From Marinobacter koreensis (lineage in GTDB: Bacteria; Pseudomonadota; Gammaproteobacteria; Pseudomonadales; Oleiphilaceae), in assembly GCF_023156285.1 (NCBI RefSeq), contig NZ_JAKZAJ010000005.1, positions 186,001-250,000 of the forward strand: a stretch of 64,000 bases of DNA. The letters run 5' to 3'. The notes beneath the pieces are model-generated. The model was given only the letters and a program-made list of their open reading frames with translations. It was not told the DNA's origin and made no database searches. Below, one piece after another: positions 56,247-64,000 of this stretch (positions are counted from its first letter, which is position 1; every line of letters begins with the position of its first letter). The position numbers and the translations under genes are program-made.

Positions 56247-57112
56247 GTTACTCGATCGACGACCTGAAGGTTCTGATGGCCCGCCTTCGCGAGCCGGAGA
56301 GCGGCTGCCCCTGGGATACGAAGCAGACCTACGCCACCATTGTGCCCCATACGATCGAGGAGGCCTACGAGGTTGCCGATGCCATTGACCGAGAGGACTA
56401 TCCACACCTGAAGGACGAACTGGGTGACCTGCTGTTCCAGGTCATCTTCTATTCGCAGATGGGTCGTGAGGATGGCCATTTTGATTTTGACGGGGTGGTC
56501 GATCATCTGGTTCGGAAGCTGATCCGCCGGCATCCTCACGTCTTCCCGGAGGGCACTCTGGACAGTCGTATTGATCCGGACAACCGGCCTGATGAAGCCT
56601 GGATCAAGGAGAGCTGGGAACGCATCAAGGCCGAGGAGCGGGCTGAGAAAGAGCAGGGCGACAGTGGCCAGCGAGCCGAACGGCCCGCGAGCCGCCTCGA
56701 TGGTATTGCACGCACCCTGCCTGCCATGGCCCGCGCTGAAAAACTGCAGCGACGGGCGGCCCTCCATGGTTTTGACTGGCCGGATATCGCGCCGGTGTTC
56801 GACAAACTCCACGAGGAAATCGACGAATTGAAAGAGGCCTGGCAGGCCGCCCAGGAGGGACACGGCGATGCCGATGATGTCGAGGACGAACTGGGCGACC
56901 TGCTGTTTGTCTGCGTCAACCTGGCACGTTTCATGAAGGTAAATCCGGAGCAGGCCCTCAAACGCACCAACCACAAATTCGACGCCCGCTTCCGGGCCAT
57001 CGAATCGGTACTGGAGCAAGAGGGCCGAAACATGGACGAAGAGTCCCTGGAGGCGCTGGATGCCGTGTGGCAAGCGGTGAAAGGGGTGGAAAAGGCGGAC
57101 CGCGAAAAATGA
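56243..57112 (+). CDS. mazG: Nucleoside triphosphate pyrophosphohydrolase MazG
   Basis: MazG (289 residues) hydrolyses NTPs to NMPs and pyrophosphate and lowers (p)ppGpp. Two repeats are visible: the first with CPWDTKQT, TIEEAYEVADAI and KDELGDLLFQVIFYSQM; the second, catalytic, with EEIDELKEA and EDELGDLLFVCVNLAR. A variable charged linker lies between (about 115-160). It overlaps relA by 4 bases (ATGA), fitting a shared role in alarmone control. Confidence 0.95.
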   Translation: MSYSIDDLKVLMARLREPESGCPWDTKQTYATIVPHTIEEAYEVADAIDREDYPHLKDELGDLLFQVIFYSQMGREDGHFDFDGVVDHLVRKLIRRHPHVFPEGTLDSRIDPDNRPDEAWIKESWERIKAEERAEKEQGDSGQRAERPASRLDGIARTLPAMARAEKLQRRAALHGFDWPDIAPVFDKLHEEIDELKEAWQAAQEGHGDADDVEDELGDLLFVCVNLARFMKVNPEQALKRTNHKFDARFRAIESVLEQEGRNMDEESLEALDAVWQAVKGVEKADREK

Positions 57113-57248
57113 GACCTGCCCTGCGGTAAGTACAATCCGTTACCAATTTTCCGGCCCCCGAAGAGGAGGCTTCGTCTACACTTCCGGTATCGGACGCACT
57201 GCGGTTGTGCGCCGGACGCCATCAAGAAGATGCAGGAGTGAAGGCACT

Positions 57249-57593
57249 ATGAAAATCAAAGATCTGGTCAATTACTGGGACAAGCATGCGCGGGGACGTC
57301 TGACCCGTGATGCCTATTTCATGGCGCTGTCTGACCAGCATCACAAACGACTGGAAAAGCTGGCGGCACTGTATCCGATGAAATCGCCGCAGGATCTCAT
57401 GCGCGACCTTATTTCGGCCGCCCTCGACGAGCTCGAAACCAGTTTCCCGTATGTGCAGGGCACGAAAGTGGTAGCGTACGACGAGGATGGGTTTGAGATT
57501 TACGAAGATCAGGGACTCACTCCCCGTTTCGTCAGCCTGAGTCAGAAGCACATCCAGCGTCTGAAGGCGCGCCAGATCGAATCGGTCGCCTGA
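57249..57593 (+). CDS. Small conserved protein, RHH-like, paralog of the convergent gene
   Basis: A 114-residue cytoplasmic protein that starts MKIKDLVNYWDKHA and has KLAALYPMKSPQDLMRDLISAALDELETSFPYV (residues 36-68), then a loop and an acidic YDEDGFEIYEDQGLTP. The Leu/Tyr-Pro/Ser-x-x-Asp/Leu pattern and the helix pair recall a ribbon-helix-helix fold. It is clearly related over the first 70 residues to the protein encoded on the other strand at 57663-57896. Pseudomonas homologs are sometimes labelled a pilus tip component, which I do not trust. AAGG and an earlier AGGAG lie upstream of ATG 57249. It is 136 bases after mazG. Function unknown. Confidence 0.65.
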   Translation: MKIKDLVNYWDKHARGRLTRDAYFMALSDQHHKRLEKLAALYPMKSPQDLMRDLISAALDELETSFPYVQGTKVVAYDEDGFEIYEDQGLTPRFVSLSQKHIQRLKARQIESVA

Positions 57594-57617
57594 CCCCTTC
57601 CTTACTCCTGATTCTGC

Positions 57618-57644
57618 ACCGGTGTGGCCATCCGCCACGCCGGT
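57618..57644. repeat. Hairpin between two convergent paralogs
   Basis: ACCGGTGTGGC (57618-57628) pairs with GCCACGCCGGT (57634-57644) around a 5-base loop; one of 11 pairs is a mismatch on the DNA (G-T in RNA). Neither strand has a T-run, so termination would be weak; it may work as a two-way barrier. Confidence 0.45.
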
Positions 57645-57662
57645 TGTCAGGCTCAGAGCATA

Positions 57663-57896
57663 TTACTTCTCTTTGTTCTCCAGCCGGTCCTTGATCGGGC
57701 TCTGACGAACCAGATCGTCCAGGGCGGCACCGATCATGTCATTCAGAATATCCGCTTCCGAACGGTCGGGATAGAGTTCCGCCAACGCCGCAACCCGGGC
57801 CGCGTCTTCCAGCGGCAAGCGCAGATTGTAGTCGTGGGTACGCTCTACGGCTTCTTTCTTCTGCTCCCAGTGTTTGGGCAAATCGGTGACCTTCAT
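57663..57896 (-). CDS. Small conserved protein, RHH-like, second member of the pair
   Basis: A 77-residue cytoplasmic protein: MKVTDLPKHWEQKKEAV, then LRLPLEDAARVAALAELYP and SEADILNDMIGAALDDLVRQSP, ending in a charged tail. The LRLP strand followed by two helices is a typical ribbon-helix-helix signature, so DNA or protein-partner binding is plausible. It lines up with the convergent 114-residue protein over MKxxDLxxxW, LALYP, D..xxAALDxL. It lacks the C-terminal YDEDGFEIYEDQG part. ATG at 57896 has GAGGAG 6-8 bases upstream. It is alone on this strand, divergent from ppc. Confidence 0.65.
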   Translation of the reverse strand: MKVTDLPKHWEQKKEAVERTHDYNLRLPLEDAARVAALAELYPDRSEADILNDMIGAALDDLVRQSPIKDRLENKEK

Positions 57897-57999
57897 GAAT
57901 ACTCCTCGCTGCCATGGGCGGTTACGCCGATAGACTTCTTCAACTGATTCTTAGTATCGTAAGTTTACTTCGCCTCCGTCAATTCAAAAGGACGTTAAT

Positions 58000-60645
58000 G
58001 TGACTGAGCTACATCCCGATCTGCGCGAAAACGTACGTATGCTGGGCGAGCTGCTGGGGCAGAATATCCAGCATTATCCCGGCCAGGACTGTTACGATCT
58101 GATCGAGGAGATCCGGGCCGCTGCCAAGTCCGATCGCCGTCAGGAAAGCGGTTCGGGGCAACGACTGGTCAGCCTGCTCGGGAAGCTCTCCGACGACGAA
58201 CTCCTCCCGGTAACGCGTGCCTTCAACCAGTTTCTCAATCTGGCCAACCTGGCCGAGCAGTACCACGGTATCCGTCGGAAGCGGGGACACCAGTCTGATC
58301 TGATGGTGGAGTCGTTCTCCGAAGTTTTCGACCGCCTGAAGACGGGCAAGGTGACTCCCGAAGAGCTGCATCGCCGGGTTGCTGAACTTCGCATTGAATT
58401 CGTGTTGACGGCCCACCCGACGGAGGTGACCCGCCGGACGCTGATCATGAAGTACGATGAAATGTCGGACTGTCTGGCGCAACTGGACCACGACGACCTC
58501 ATGCCAGCGGAACGGGACGAGATCGTCGAGCGGCTGTCGCGTCTGATTGCCGAAGCCTGGCGCACCGACGAGATTCGTCATGAGCGACCGACGGCAGTGG
58601 ATGAGGCCAAGTGGGGCTTTGCCGTCATCGAGAACAGTCTCTGGCAGGCCCTTCCCGATTTCCTGCGAAGCCTGGATCTGTCGTTGTCGGAAGCGACGGG
58701 GAAAGGTTTGCCGCTACAGGCCTCACCGGTCCGTATTGCCTCCTGGATGGGCGGCGATCGCGACGGCAACCCGAATGTCACCCACGACGTGACCCGCAAG
58801 GTGTTCCTGCTCGGGCGCTGGATGGCCGCGGACCTCTTCCTGCGGGATATCCAGTCACTGCGGGCAGAGTTGTCGATGTGGCAGGCGAATGAGGAGCTTC
58901 GGGCCAGAGTGGGCGAGTCCCGGGAACCCTATCGACAGGTGCTGGCGGAACTCCGCGACCGACTGATACGTACCCGTGACTGGGCGGAGGCCAGCGTCAA
59001 TGGCGAGCCGGCGGACGCTTCCGGGATTCTTTTCGAGAATGGCGATCTGACCGAACCACTCGAACTTTGCTATCGCTCGCTGATGGACTGTGGCCTCGAG
59101 ACCATCGCCAATGGTCCGCTGCTGGATACCATCCGTCGCGCCCACACCTTCGGATTGCCACTGATTCGTCTGGATATCCGCCAGGAGGCGTCGAGACATG
59201 CCGAAGCGGTGGCGGAAATGGTGGATTACCTCGGAATGGGAGATTACCTGAGCTGGTCCGAGAAGGAACGGCAGGCCTTTCTGGTCCGGGAGCTCCAGGG
59301 GCGGCGACCACTGGTGCCGCGTAACTGGGAACCGTCGGACCCGGTGCGGGAGGTTCTGGCCACCTGTGAAGTGGTGGCGGGGCAGACGCCGGAAGCCCTG
59401 GGATCCTATGTCATCTCGATGGCGAGTACGCCATCGGATGTTCTCAACGTGATTCTGTTGCTGCGCGAGGCGGGGATGAAATTCCCCATGCGTGTGGTGC
59501 CTTTGTTCGAGACACTGGACGATCTGACCGGGGCGCCCGATGCGATGGCGGCTCTTTATGAAGTGGAGTGGTATCGCGAGTACTGCCAGGGGCGCCAGGA
59601 AGTAATGATCGGTTACTCGGATTCCTCCAAGGATGCCGGCCAGTTGATGGCGGCCTGGGCCCAGTATCAGGCCCAGGAAAAGCTGACGCATGTTGCCAAT
59701 CAATACGGCGTTCACCTGACCCTGTTCCATGGCCGCGGCGGAACGGTTGGCCGCGGTGGTGGGCCCGCCAACCGGGCGATCCTTTCTCAGCCTCCGGGAT
59801 CGGTGAACGGCAGTTTCCGGATTACCGAACAGGGTGAGATGATCCGGTTCAAGTTCGGATTGCCCCGATTGGCGGTGCAGAGTCTTACGCTCTATACCAC
59901 GGCGGTGATTGAGGCGACGCTGGCACCACCTCCACAGCCGAATGACAGCTGGCGGGAAACCATGGACTGGCTGACCGAACGGTCACTCAAGGCCTATCGG
60001 GACGTGGTGCGTGATAATCCCGATTTCGTCCCCTATTTCCGCCAGGTGACGCCCGAACAGGCGCTTGGCAAGCTCGCTCTGGGGAGCCGGCCCGCCCGAC
60101 GCAAACCCTCGGGCGGTGTGGAGAGCCTGCGGGCCATACCGTGGATTTTTGCCTGGACCCAGATGCGACTGATGCTGCCCAGCTGGCTTGGCAGTGACGT
60201 TGCGCTGGAGGACGCCGCGCGGGATAACCGCCTCCCGCTGATGCGTGAAATGATGCAGGGCTGGCCTTTCTTCCGCACCTATGTGGATATGCTCGAGATG
60301 GTTCTCGCCAAATCGGATCTGAGAATTGCCTCTTATTATGAGAAAATCCTTCTGGACGATGACCGTTTGCGAACCCTGGGAGAGAGCCTGAGGGAGAGAC
60401 TTCAGGGCTGTATCCAGCGTCTCCTGGAGCTGAAAGAGCAAAAAGAATTGTTGGAGCAGGAACCGGTATTCGCCCATTCGATGCGGGTTCGCAATCCGTA
60501 CACCGACCCTTTGCACTATCTTCAGGCGGAATTGCTCAAGCGAGACCGGGAGAGTGAGGGTAAAGGCGAGGTTCCGGAGATGGTCGAGCGTGCTCTGAAG
60601 GTAACCATGGCTGGCATTGCCGCCGGTATGCGAAACACTGGCTGA
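58000..60645 (+). CDS. ppc: Phosphoenolpyruvate carboxylase
   Basis: Ppc (881 residues) makes oxaloacetate from PEP and bicarbonate to refill the TCA cycle. The catalytic His 139 is in LTAHPTEVTRRT. GYSDSSKDAGQLMAAWAQ with the active Lys, the PEP loop FHGRGGTVGRGGGP, and the C-terminal IAAGMRNTG tail are all present. It starts with GTG at 58000 after AAAAGGA. An ATG-TGA start-stop at 57998-58003 overlaps that GTG out of frame. It is divergent from the 77-residue RHH-like gene and lies ahead of the YbaK-HDOD gene. Confidence 0.96.
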   Translation: MTELHPDLRENVRMLGELLGQNIQHYPGQDCYDLIEEIRAAAKSDRRQESGSGQRLVSLLGKLSDDELLPVTRAFNQFLNLANLAEQYHGIRRKRGHQSDLMVESFSEVFDRLKTGKVTPEELHRRVAELRIEFVLTAHPTEVTRRTLIMKYDEMSDCLAQLDHDDLMPAERDEIVERLSRLIAEAWRTDEIRHERPTAVDEAKWGFAVIENSLWQALPDFLRSLDLSLSEATGKGLPLQASPVRIASWMGGDRDGNPNVTHDVTRKVFLLGRWMAADLFLRDIQSLRAELSMWQANEELRARVGESREPYRQVLAELRDRLIRTRDWAEASVNGEPADASGILFENGDLTEPLELCYRSLMDCGLETIANGPLLDTIRRAHTFGLPLIRLDIRQEASRHAEAVAEMVDYLGMGDYLSWSEKERQAFLVRELQGRRPLVPRNWEPSDPVREVLATCEVVAGQTPEALGSYVISMASTPSDVLNVILLLREAGMKFPMRVVPLFETLDDLTGAPDAMAALYEVEWYREYCQGRQEVMIGYSDSSKDAGQLMAAWAQYQAQEKLTHVANQYGVHLTLFHGRGGTVGRGGGPANRAILSQPPGSVNGSFRITEQGEMIRFKFGLPRLAVQSLTLYTTAVIEATLAPPPQPNDSWRETMDWLTERSLKAYRDVVRDNPDFVPYFRQVTPEQALGKLALGSRPARRKPSGGVESLRAIPWIFAWTQMRLMLPSWLGSDVALEDAARDNRLPLMREMMQGWPFFRTYVDMLEMVLAKSDLRIASYYEKILLDDDRLRTLGESLRERLQGCIQRLLELKEQKELLEQEPVFAHSMRVRNPYTDPLHYLQAELLKRDRESEGKGEVPEMVERALKVTMAGIAAGMRNTG

Positions 60646-60693
60646 CGGATTTATCGGCGTCTCGGACGCTCATTGAGGAAAAGGAGTATCAAT

Positions 60694-62064
60694 TTGGCAC
60701 TGGCGGCACGACTGGCGAATTTTTTCCAGAAAAAGGGCATCGATTACCGGGAATTGCCCATTGATCAGGTCCTCAACCTGGATGCCGCAGTGATGGCCTC
60801 CGGTCGTCCGCAGAATGAGTTCGTTCAGGCCACGCTGCTCATCGACATTGAGGGGGTCATGATGGCCATCCACCGGTTCGACAGCGCGCTTGATCTGGAT
60901 GCAGTCCGGCAGTTGACCGGGCGGCGCCTCCAGCCACTGACAGCACGTCAGACCACGAGACTGTTTTCAGACTGCGACCCCGGGTTCGCTCCGCCGATCG
61001 GTTCGGCCTACGGGCTGAAGATGCTGATCGATGAGGATGTCCTGAACCTTGATCGTGCGGTATTCACCGCCGGCACGGACAACTCACTTGTCGAAGTGGA
61101 CGGCCGAAGTCTTCGCCTGGCCCTTGCGGGCGCTCGCAAGGCCCAGCTTGTGATCCGGGGGCAGGGTAATGGCGACCGCAAGGCGCTCAGCCTCGACGAA
61201 GTGGCTGATAAGCTCCAGAAGTTATACCGTTTGCCTCCGATGCCGGCGCTGGCGCTGAGAATCCTGCGTCTGACCGCCAATACCGAGGCGACGGCCCGGG
61301 AGCTGGCCGAACTGATCGAATTCGATCCGAGCCTGACGGCCCAGATCATGCGCTACGCCCGCTCGGCATTGTTCAATTACCCGGGGCAGGTCAATTCAGT
61401 TCAGGAAGCGGTTACCCGTGTACTGGGTTTTGACAGGGTCGCTCATATCGCTCTGGGCATTGCGTCCGTGCGCGCCTTTGAGGTCCCGCGGCAGGGCATG
61501 CTGGGGATGGATGCATTCTGGCGTCATTCCCTTTACTGCGCGTTTGTCTGCCAGAGTCTCGCTGTCCGGTGCGATCTGGACAAAGGGCTCGCGTATCTGT
61601 GTGGCCTGTTGCACAACTTCGGCCTTCTGCTGGTCGGTCATCTGTTTCCGGCCGAGTTCGACGAACTCAATCAGTTACGTGAGGCCAATCCGGAGGCCAG
61701 TATGCATTCGCTGGAGCAACAGGTCTTCGGCCGGGCTGACAGTCAGGAGATTCTTGCGGTCGGCCATGGTGCGATTGGCGGAATCCTCCATCGACTCTGG
61801 CAGCTTCCGGATCCGGTCATCAAGTCCGCCGGAATGCACCAGCACCCCGGCTATCACGGTGAGCACGAACGTTACGTGCTGGTCGTGCAACTGGCCAATG
61901 CCCTTCTCAAACCCCGTGGGATCGGTGATGAATTCAACCCGGACGACGTTCCGTCCCTGCTTGAGGCGCTTGGATTCGATGCCGGAATCCTGGACGGGCT
62001 TGAACAGGAAGTTGACCGGGTCGCTCCTGAGCTGGACGCCCTCGCAACCTCTCTTTCCGCCTGA
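60694..62064 (+). CDS. YbaK-like/HDOD fusion protein
   Basis: A 456-residue fusion. The first 145 residues resemble a YbaK/EbsC-type tRNA-editing domain: GIDYRELPIDQVL, FVQATLLIDIEGVMMAIHRFDSALDLDAVRQLTGRRL, SDCDPGFAPPIGSAYGLKMLIDEDVLNLDRAVFTAG. After a linker the HDOD domain (about 175-390) has RLPPMPALALRILRLTAN, LIEFDPSLTAQIMRYARSAL and LGFDRVAHIALGIAS, then HWRHSLYCAFVC-like (FWRHSLYCAFVCQSLA) and CGLLHNFGLL. The start is TTG at 60694, 7 bases after AAGGAG; a TTG at 60673 is the alternative. It lies 48 bases after ppc. A protein with this domain pair could link an amino-acid or tRNA signal to the HDOD partner, but no function is known to me. Confidence 0.85.
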   Translation: MALAARLANFFQKKGIDYRELPIDQVLNLDAAVMASGRPQNEFVQATLLIDIEGVMMAIHRFDSALDLDAVRQLTGRRLQPLTARQTTRLFSDCDPGFAPPIGSAYGLKMLIDEDVLNLDRAVFTAGTDNSLVEVDGRSLRLALAGARKAQLVIRGQGNGDRKALSLDEVADKLQKLYRLPPMPALALRILRLTANTEATARELAELIEFDPSLTAQIMRYARSALFNYPGQVNSVQEAVTRVLGFDRVAHIALGIASVRAFEVPRQGMLGMDAFWRHSLYCAFVCQSLAVRCDLDKGLAYLCGLLHNFGLLLVGHLFPAEFDELNQLREANPEASMHSLEQQVFGRADSQEILAVGHGAIGGILHRLWQLPDPVIKSAGMHQHPGYHGEHERYVLVVQLANALLKPRGIGDEFNPDDVPSLLEALGFDAGILDGLEQEVDRVAPELDALATSLSA

Positions 62065-62149
62065 CGCCCATCCTGCTGCGACGCCCTCGGGCCGTTCCGT
62101 TCTTGCTCCATGATACGGAGGTCGACTTTCTATGGGGCGACTGAGTTCG

Positions 62150-62155
62150 TATAAT
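62150..62155 (+). promoter_or_regulatory. -10 box for adk
   Basis: A perfect TATAAT followed by a GC-rich start (GCGGCC) lies 114 bases before the adk ATG. The -35 at 62127-62132 (TTTCTA) is poor. The leader of about 105 bases holds nothing I recognise. Confidence 0.45.
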
Positions 62156-62196
62156 GCGGCCTCGTCGCGTTTCCCCGGCAACCGCCCAGGGCGTGA

Positions 62197-62922
<726 letters not shown>

Positions 62923-62950
62923 TCGGATACGGCGATCGGGCTGGGCTCTT

Positions 62951-63649
62951 GTGAAACTTCTCGCACTGGATACCTCATCGGAGGGCTGCTCTGCAGCCCT
63001 GTTGGTTGACGGAGAATTGACCGAGCGTTTCGAGGTTGCGTCCCGTGGGCACACCCGTCTGCTCATGCCAATGGTGCGGTCGTTACTGTCCGGGCAAGGC
63101 CTGGCGCCAGTCGATCTGGACGCTCTGGCATTTGCCTGTGGTCCGGGCTCCTTCACCGGGCTGCGGATTGCCACCGGCGTGGTCCAGGGGATGGCCTGGG
63201 GTCTCGAGCTACCGGTGGTTCCGGTCTCTTCCCTGGAAGCGGTGGCATTTGGCGCCATTGAGGCATTTGATGCCCGGGAAGGCGACGCGATTGCGGTGGC
63301 GTTCGATGCGCGTATGGGGGAAGTGTACTGGGGCTGTTACGAGATCCGGCGAGGCTTCCCGAGACTTATGGGTAAAGAACGCGTCTGCCCCCCGTCGGCG
63401 GTTCGCCTTGAAGGTGATTCCGGGCGGTGGCTGGGTGCCGGACCGGGCTGGCAATTCCGCAGTGATATGCCCTCCGATGTGACGGAGCAGATGGCGATGG
63501 TCGAACCGGATTTGCTGCTCCGGGCGAGTTGGGTGGCCCGTCTGGCCGAAAGCGCCCTGGCGGATGGCCGAACCGTACCGGCCAGTCAGGCCCAGCCCGT
63601 TTACATCCGGGACGAGGTAGCCTGGAAAAAACTTCCCGGCCGGGCCTGA
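62951..63649 (+). CDS. tsaB: tRNA t6A synthesis protein TsaB
   Basis: TsaB (232 residues) works with TsaD and TsaE to make threonylcarbamoyl-adenosine at tRNA position 37. The ASKHA-type fold has LLALDTSSEGCSAALL, RGHTRLLMPMV, and the conserved ACGPGSFTGLRIATGVVQG. It is shorter than TsaD and lacks the TsaD metal ligands. It starts with GTG at 62951, 28 bases after adk, so the two may be co-transcribed. Confidence 0.95.
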   Translation: MKLLALDTSSEGCSAALLVDGELTERFEVASRGHTRLLMPMVRSLLSGQGLAPVDLDALAFACGPGSFTGLRIATGVVQGMAWGLELPVVPVSSLEAVAFGAIEAFDAREGDAIAVAFDARMGEVYWGCYEIRRGFPRLMGKERVCPPSAVRLEGDSGRWLGAGPGWQFRSDMPSDVTEQMAMVEPDLLLRASWVARLAESALADGRTVPASQAQPVYIRDEVAWKKLPGRA

Positions 63650-63738
63650 GTACCCGGGTTGGTCAACACGCTTTCAATCCTGCCCGCTTTCTTTCATACT
63701 CGGCTAATCTTTGATCATTCGTTGAGCGGTGTCTTTCA

Positions 63739-64000
63739 ATGATTGGCGGTATCAGCCCCGGTAATCAATCTCTCTACCAGAACGGTAACAATAGCCCCGT
63801 CCGGGAACGGACCGAGGGTGCCCGTGCACCGGCGGCCTCGCCGGATGCCAACTCGCAAGCCGTTCGTCAGAACCTGGCCGACAACGGGCGACGGTCCACG
63901 TCAGAACCCACGGCTCCGGGCAGTGATAATCTGGCCCGTCGGGTAGAGGCCCGGCGGGCTGCCGAAGACACTCGTCTGGAGCGCTTTCAGGCCAACGAAC
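63739..64000 (+). CDS. Partial gene at the window end, unknown protein
   Basis: An open frame from ATG 63739 runs to the last base without a stop, coding the first 87 residues of a longer protein. It opens MIGGISPGNQSLYQNGNNSP and is rich in Asn, Gly, Pro, Arg and Ala, with a charged helical part at the end (LARRVEARRAAEDTRLERFQAN). There is no signal peptide. Low-complexity sequence of this kind is typical of disordered linkers. Ribosome site is weak. No family recognised; it lies 89 bases after tsaB on the same strand. Confidence 0.6.
   Translation, partial: MIGGISPGNQSLYQNGNNSPVRERTEGARAPAASPDANSQAVRQNLADNGRRSTSEPTAPGSDNLARRVEARRAAEDTRLERFQANE

Noticed and set aside
57157..57172. Small hairpin CGAAG-AGGAGG-CTTCG after mazG
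   Set aside because: Stem of 5 bases without T-run; too weak for a terminator call.

Overview
The window is a piece of a gammaproteobacterial chromosome that looks like core genome throughout. I see no rRNA, tRNA, insertion sequence, prophage, integron or CRISPR array. Gene order and protein sequences point to a marine Pseudomonas-like gammaproteobacterium, most probably Marinobacter or a close relative (inference, no search was run). Supporting orders are nadB divergent from rpoE/algU-mucABCD; ffh-rpsP-rimM-trmD-rplS; lepA-lepB-DUF4845-rnc-era-recO-pdxJ; gacS/barA | cysM-rlmD-relA-mazG; and ppc-HDOD-adk-tsaB.

Layout. 1-5 kb: a small secreted protein behind a CRP-like site, a long acetyl-CoA hydrolase/transferase coupled to a SlyD-type isomerase, then convergent ornithine-lipid genes olsB-olsA behind a good Pho box. 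5-11.5 kb: the RstA/RstB-type two-component pair, a gap that may encode a small RNA, glpK, an orphan ABC ATPase and argF. 11.5-17.2 kb: grxD, a TonB-like protein with a DUF1631 protein, and the yfjD-ypjD pair beside ffh. 17.3-30.8 kb: ffh, the rpsP operon, xerD, dsbC, hom-thrC-recJ, prfB (with its programmed +1 frameshift) and lysS-ung. 30.8-39.6 kb: an HDOD protein, ygfZ-ygfX-sdhE and nadB on the minus strand, then the envelope-stress operon rpoE-rseA-rseB-rseC-degP on the plus strand, headed by a sigma-E-type promoter. 39.6-48.6 kb: a CHASE-PAS-GGDEF-EAL protein and the lepA-to-pdxJ operon. 48.6-57.1 kb: a BarA/GacS hybrid kinase divergent from cysM-rlmD-relA-mazG. 57.2-64 kb: a convergent pair of small paralogous proteins, ppc, a YbaK-like/HDOD fusion, adk, tsaB and a truncated gene at the window edge.

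Connected functions. Several loci bear on envelope and stress control: RpoE-MucABCD, DsbC with a possible sigma-E promoter of its own, LepB, olsBA under probable phosphate control, RstAB, BarA/GacS, RelA and a c-di-GMP enzyme. Translation and protein targeting are represented by ffh, rpsP, rimM, trmD, rplS, prfB, lysS, lepA, era, rnc, rlmD and tsaB. The least explained items are the convergent small paralogs around 57.2-57.9 kb, the possible RNA between rstB and glpK, and the YbaK-like/HDOD fusion. I did not find a clearly new multi-gene system. Genes without an ATG start are common (trmD, thrC, lepA, rnc, ppc, tsaB, ygfX with GTG; hom and the YbaK-HDOD gene with TTG). No gene-free stretch exceeds about 300 bases.
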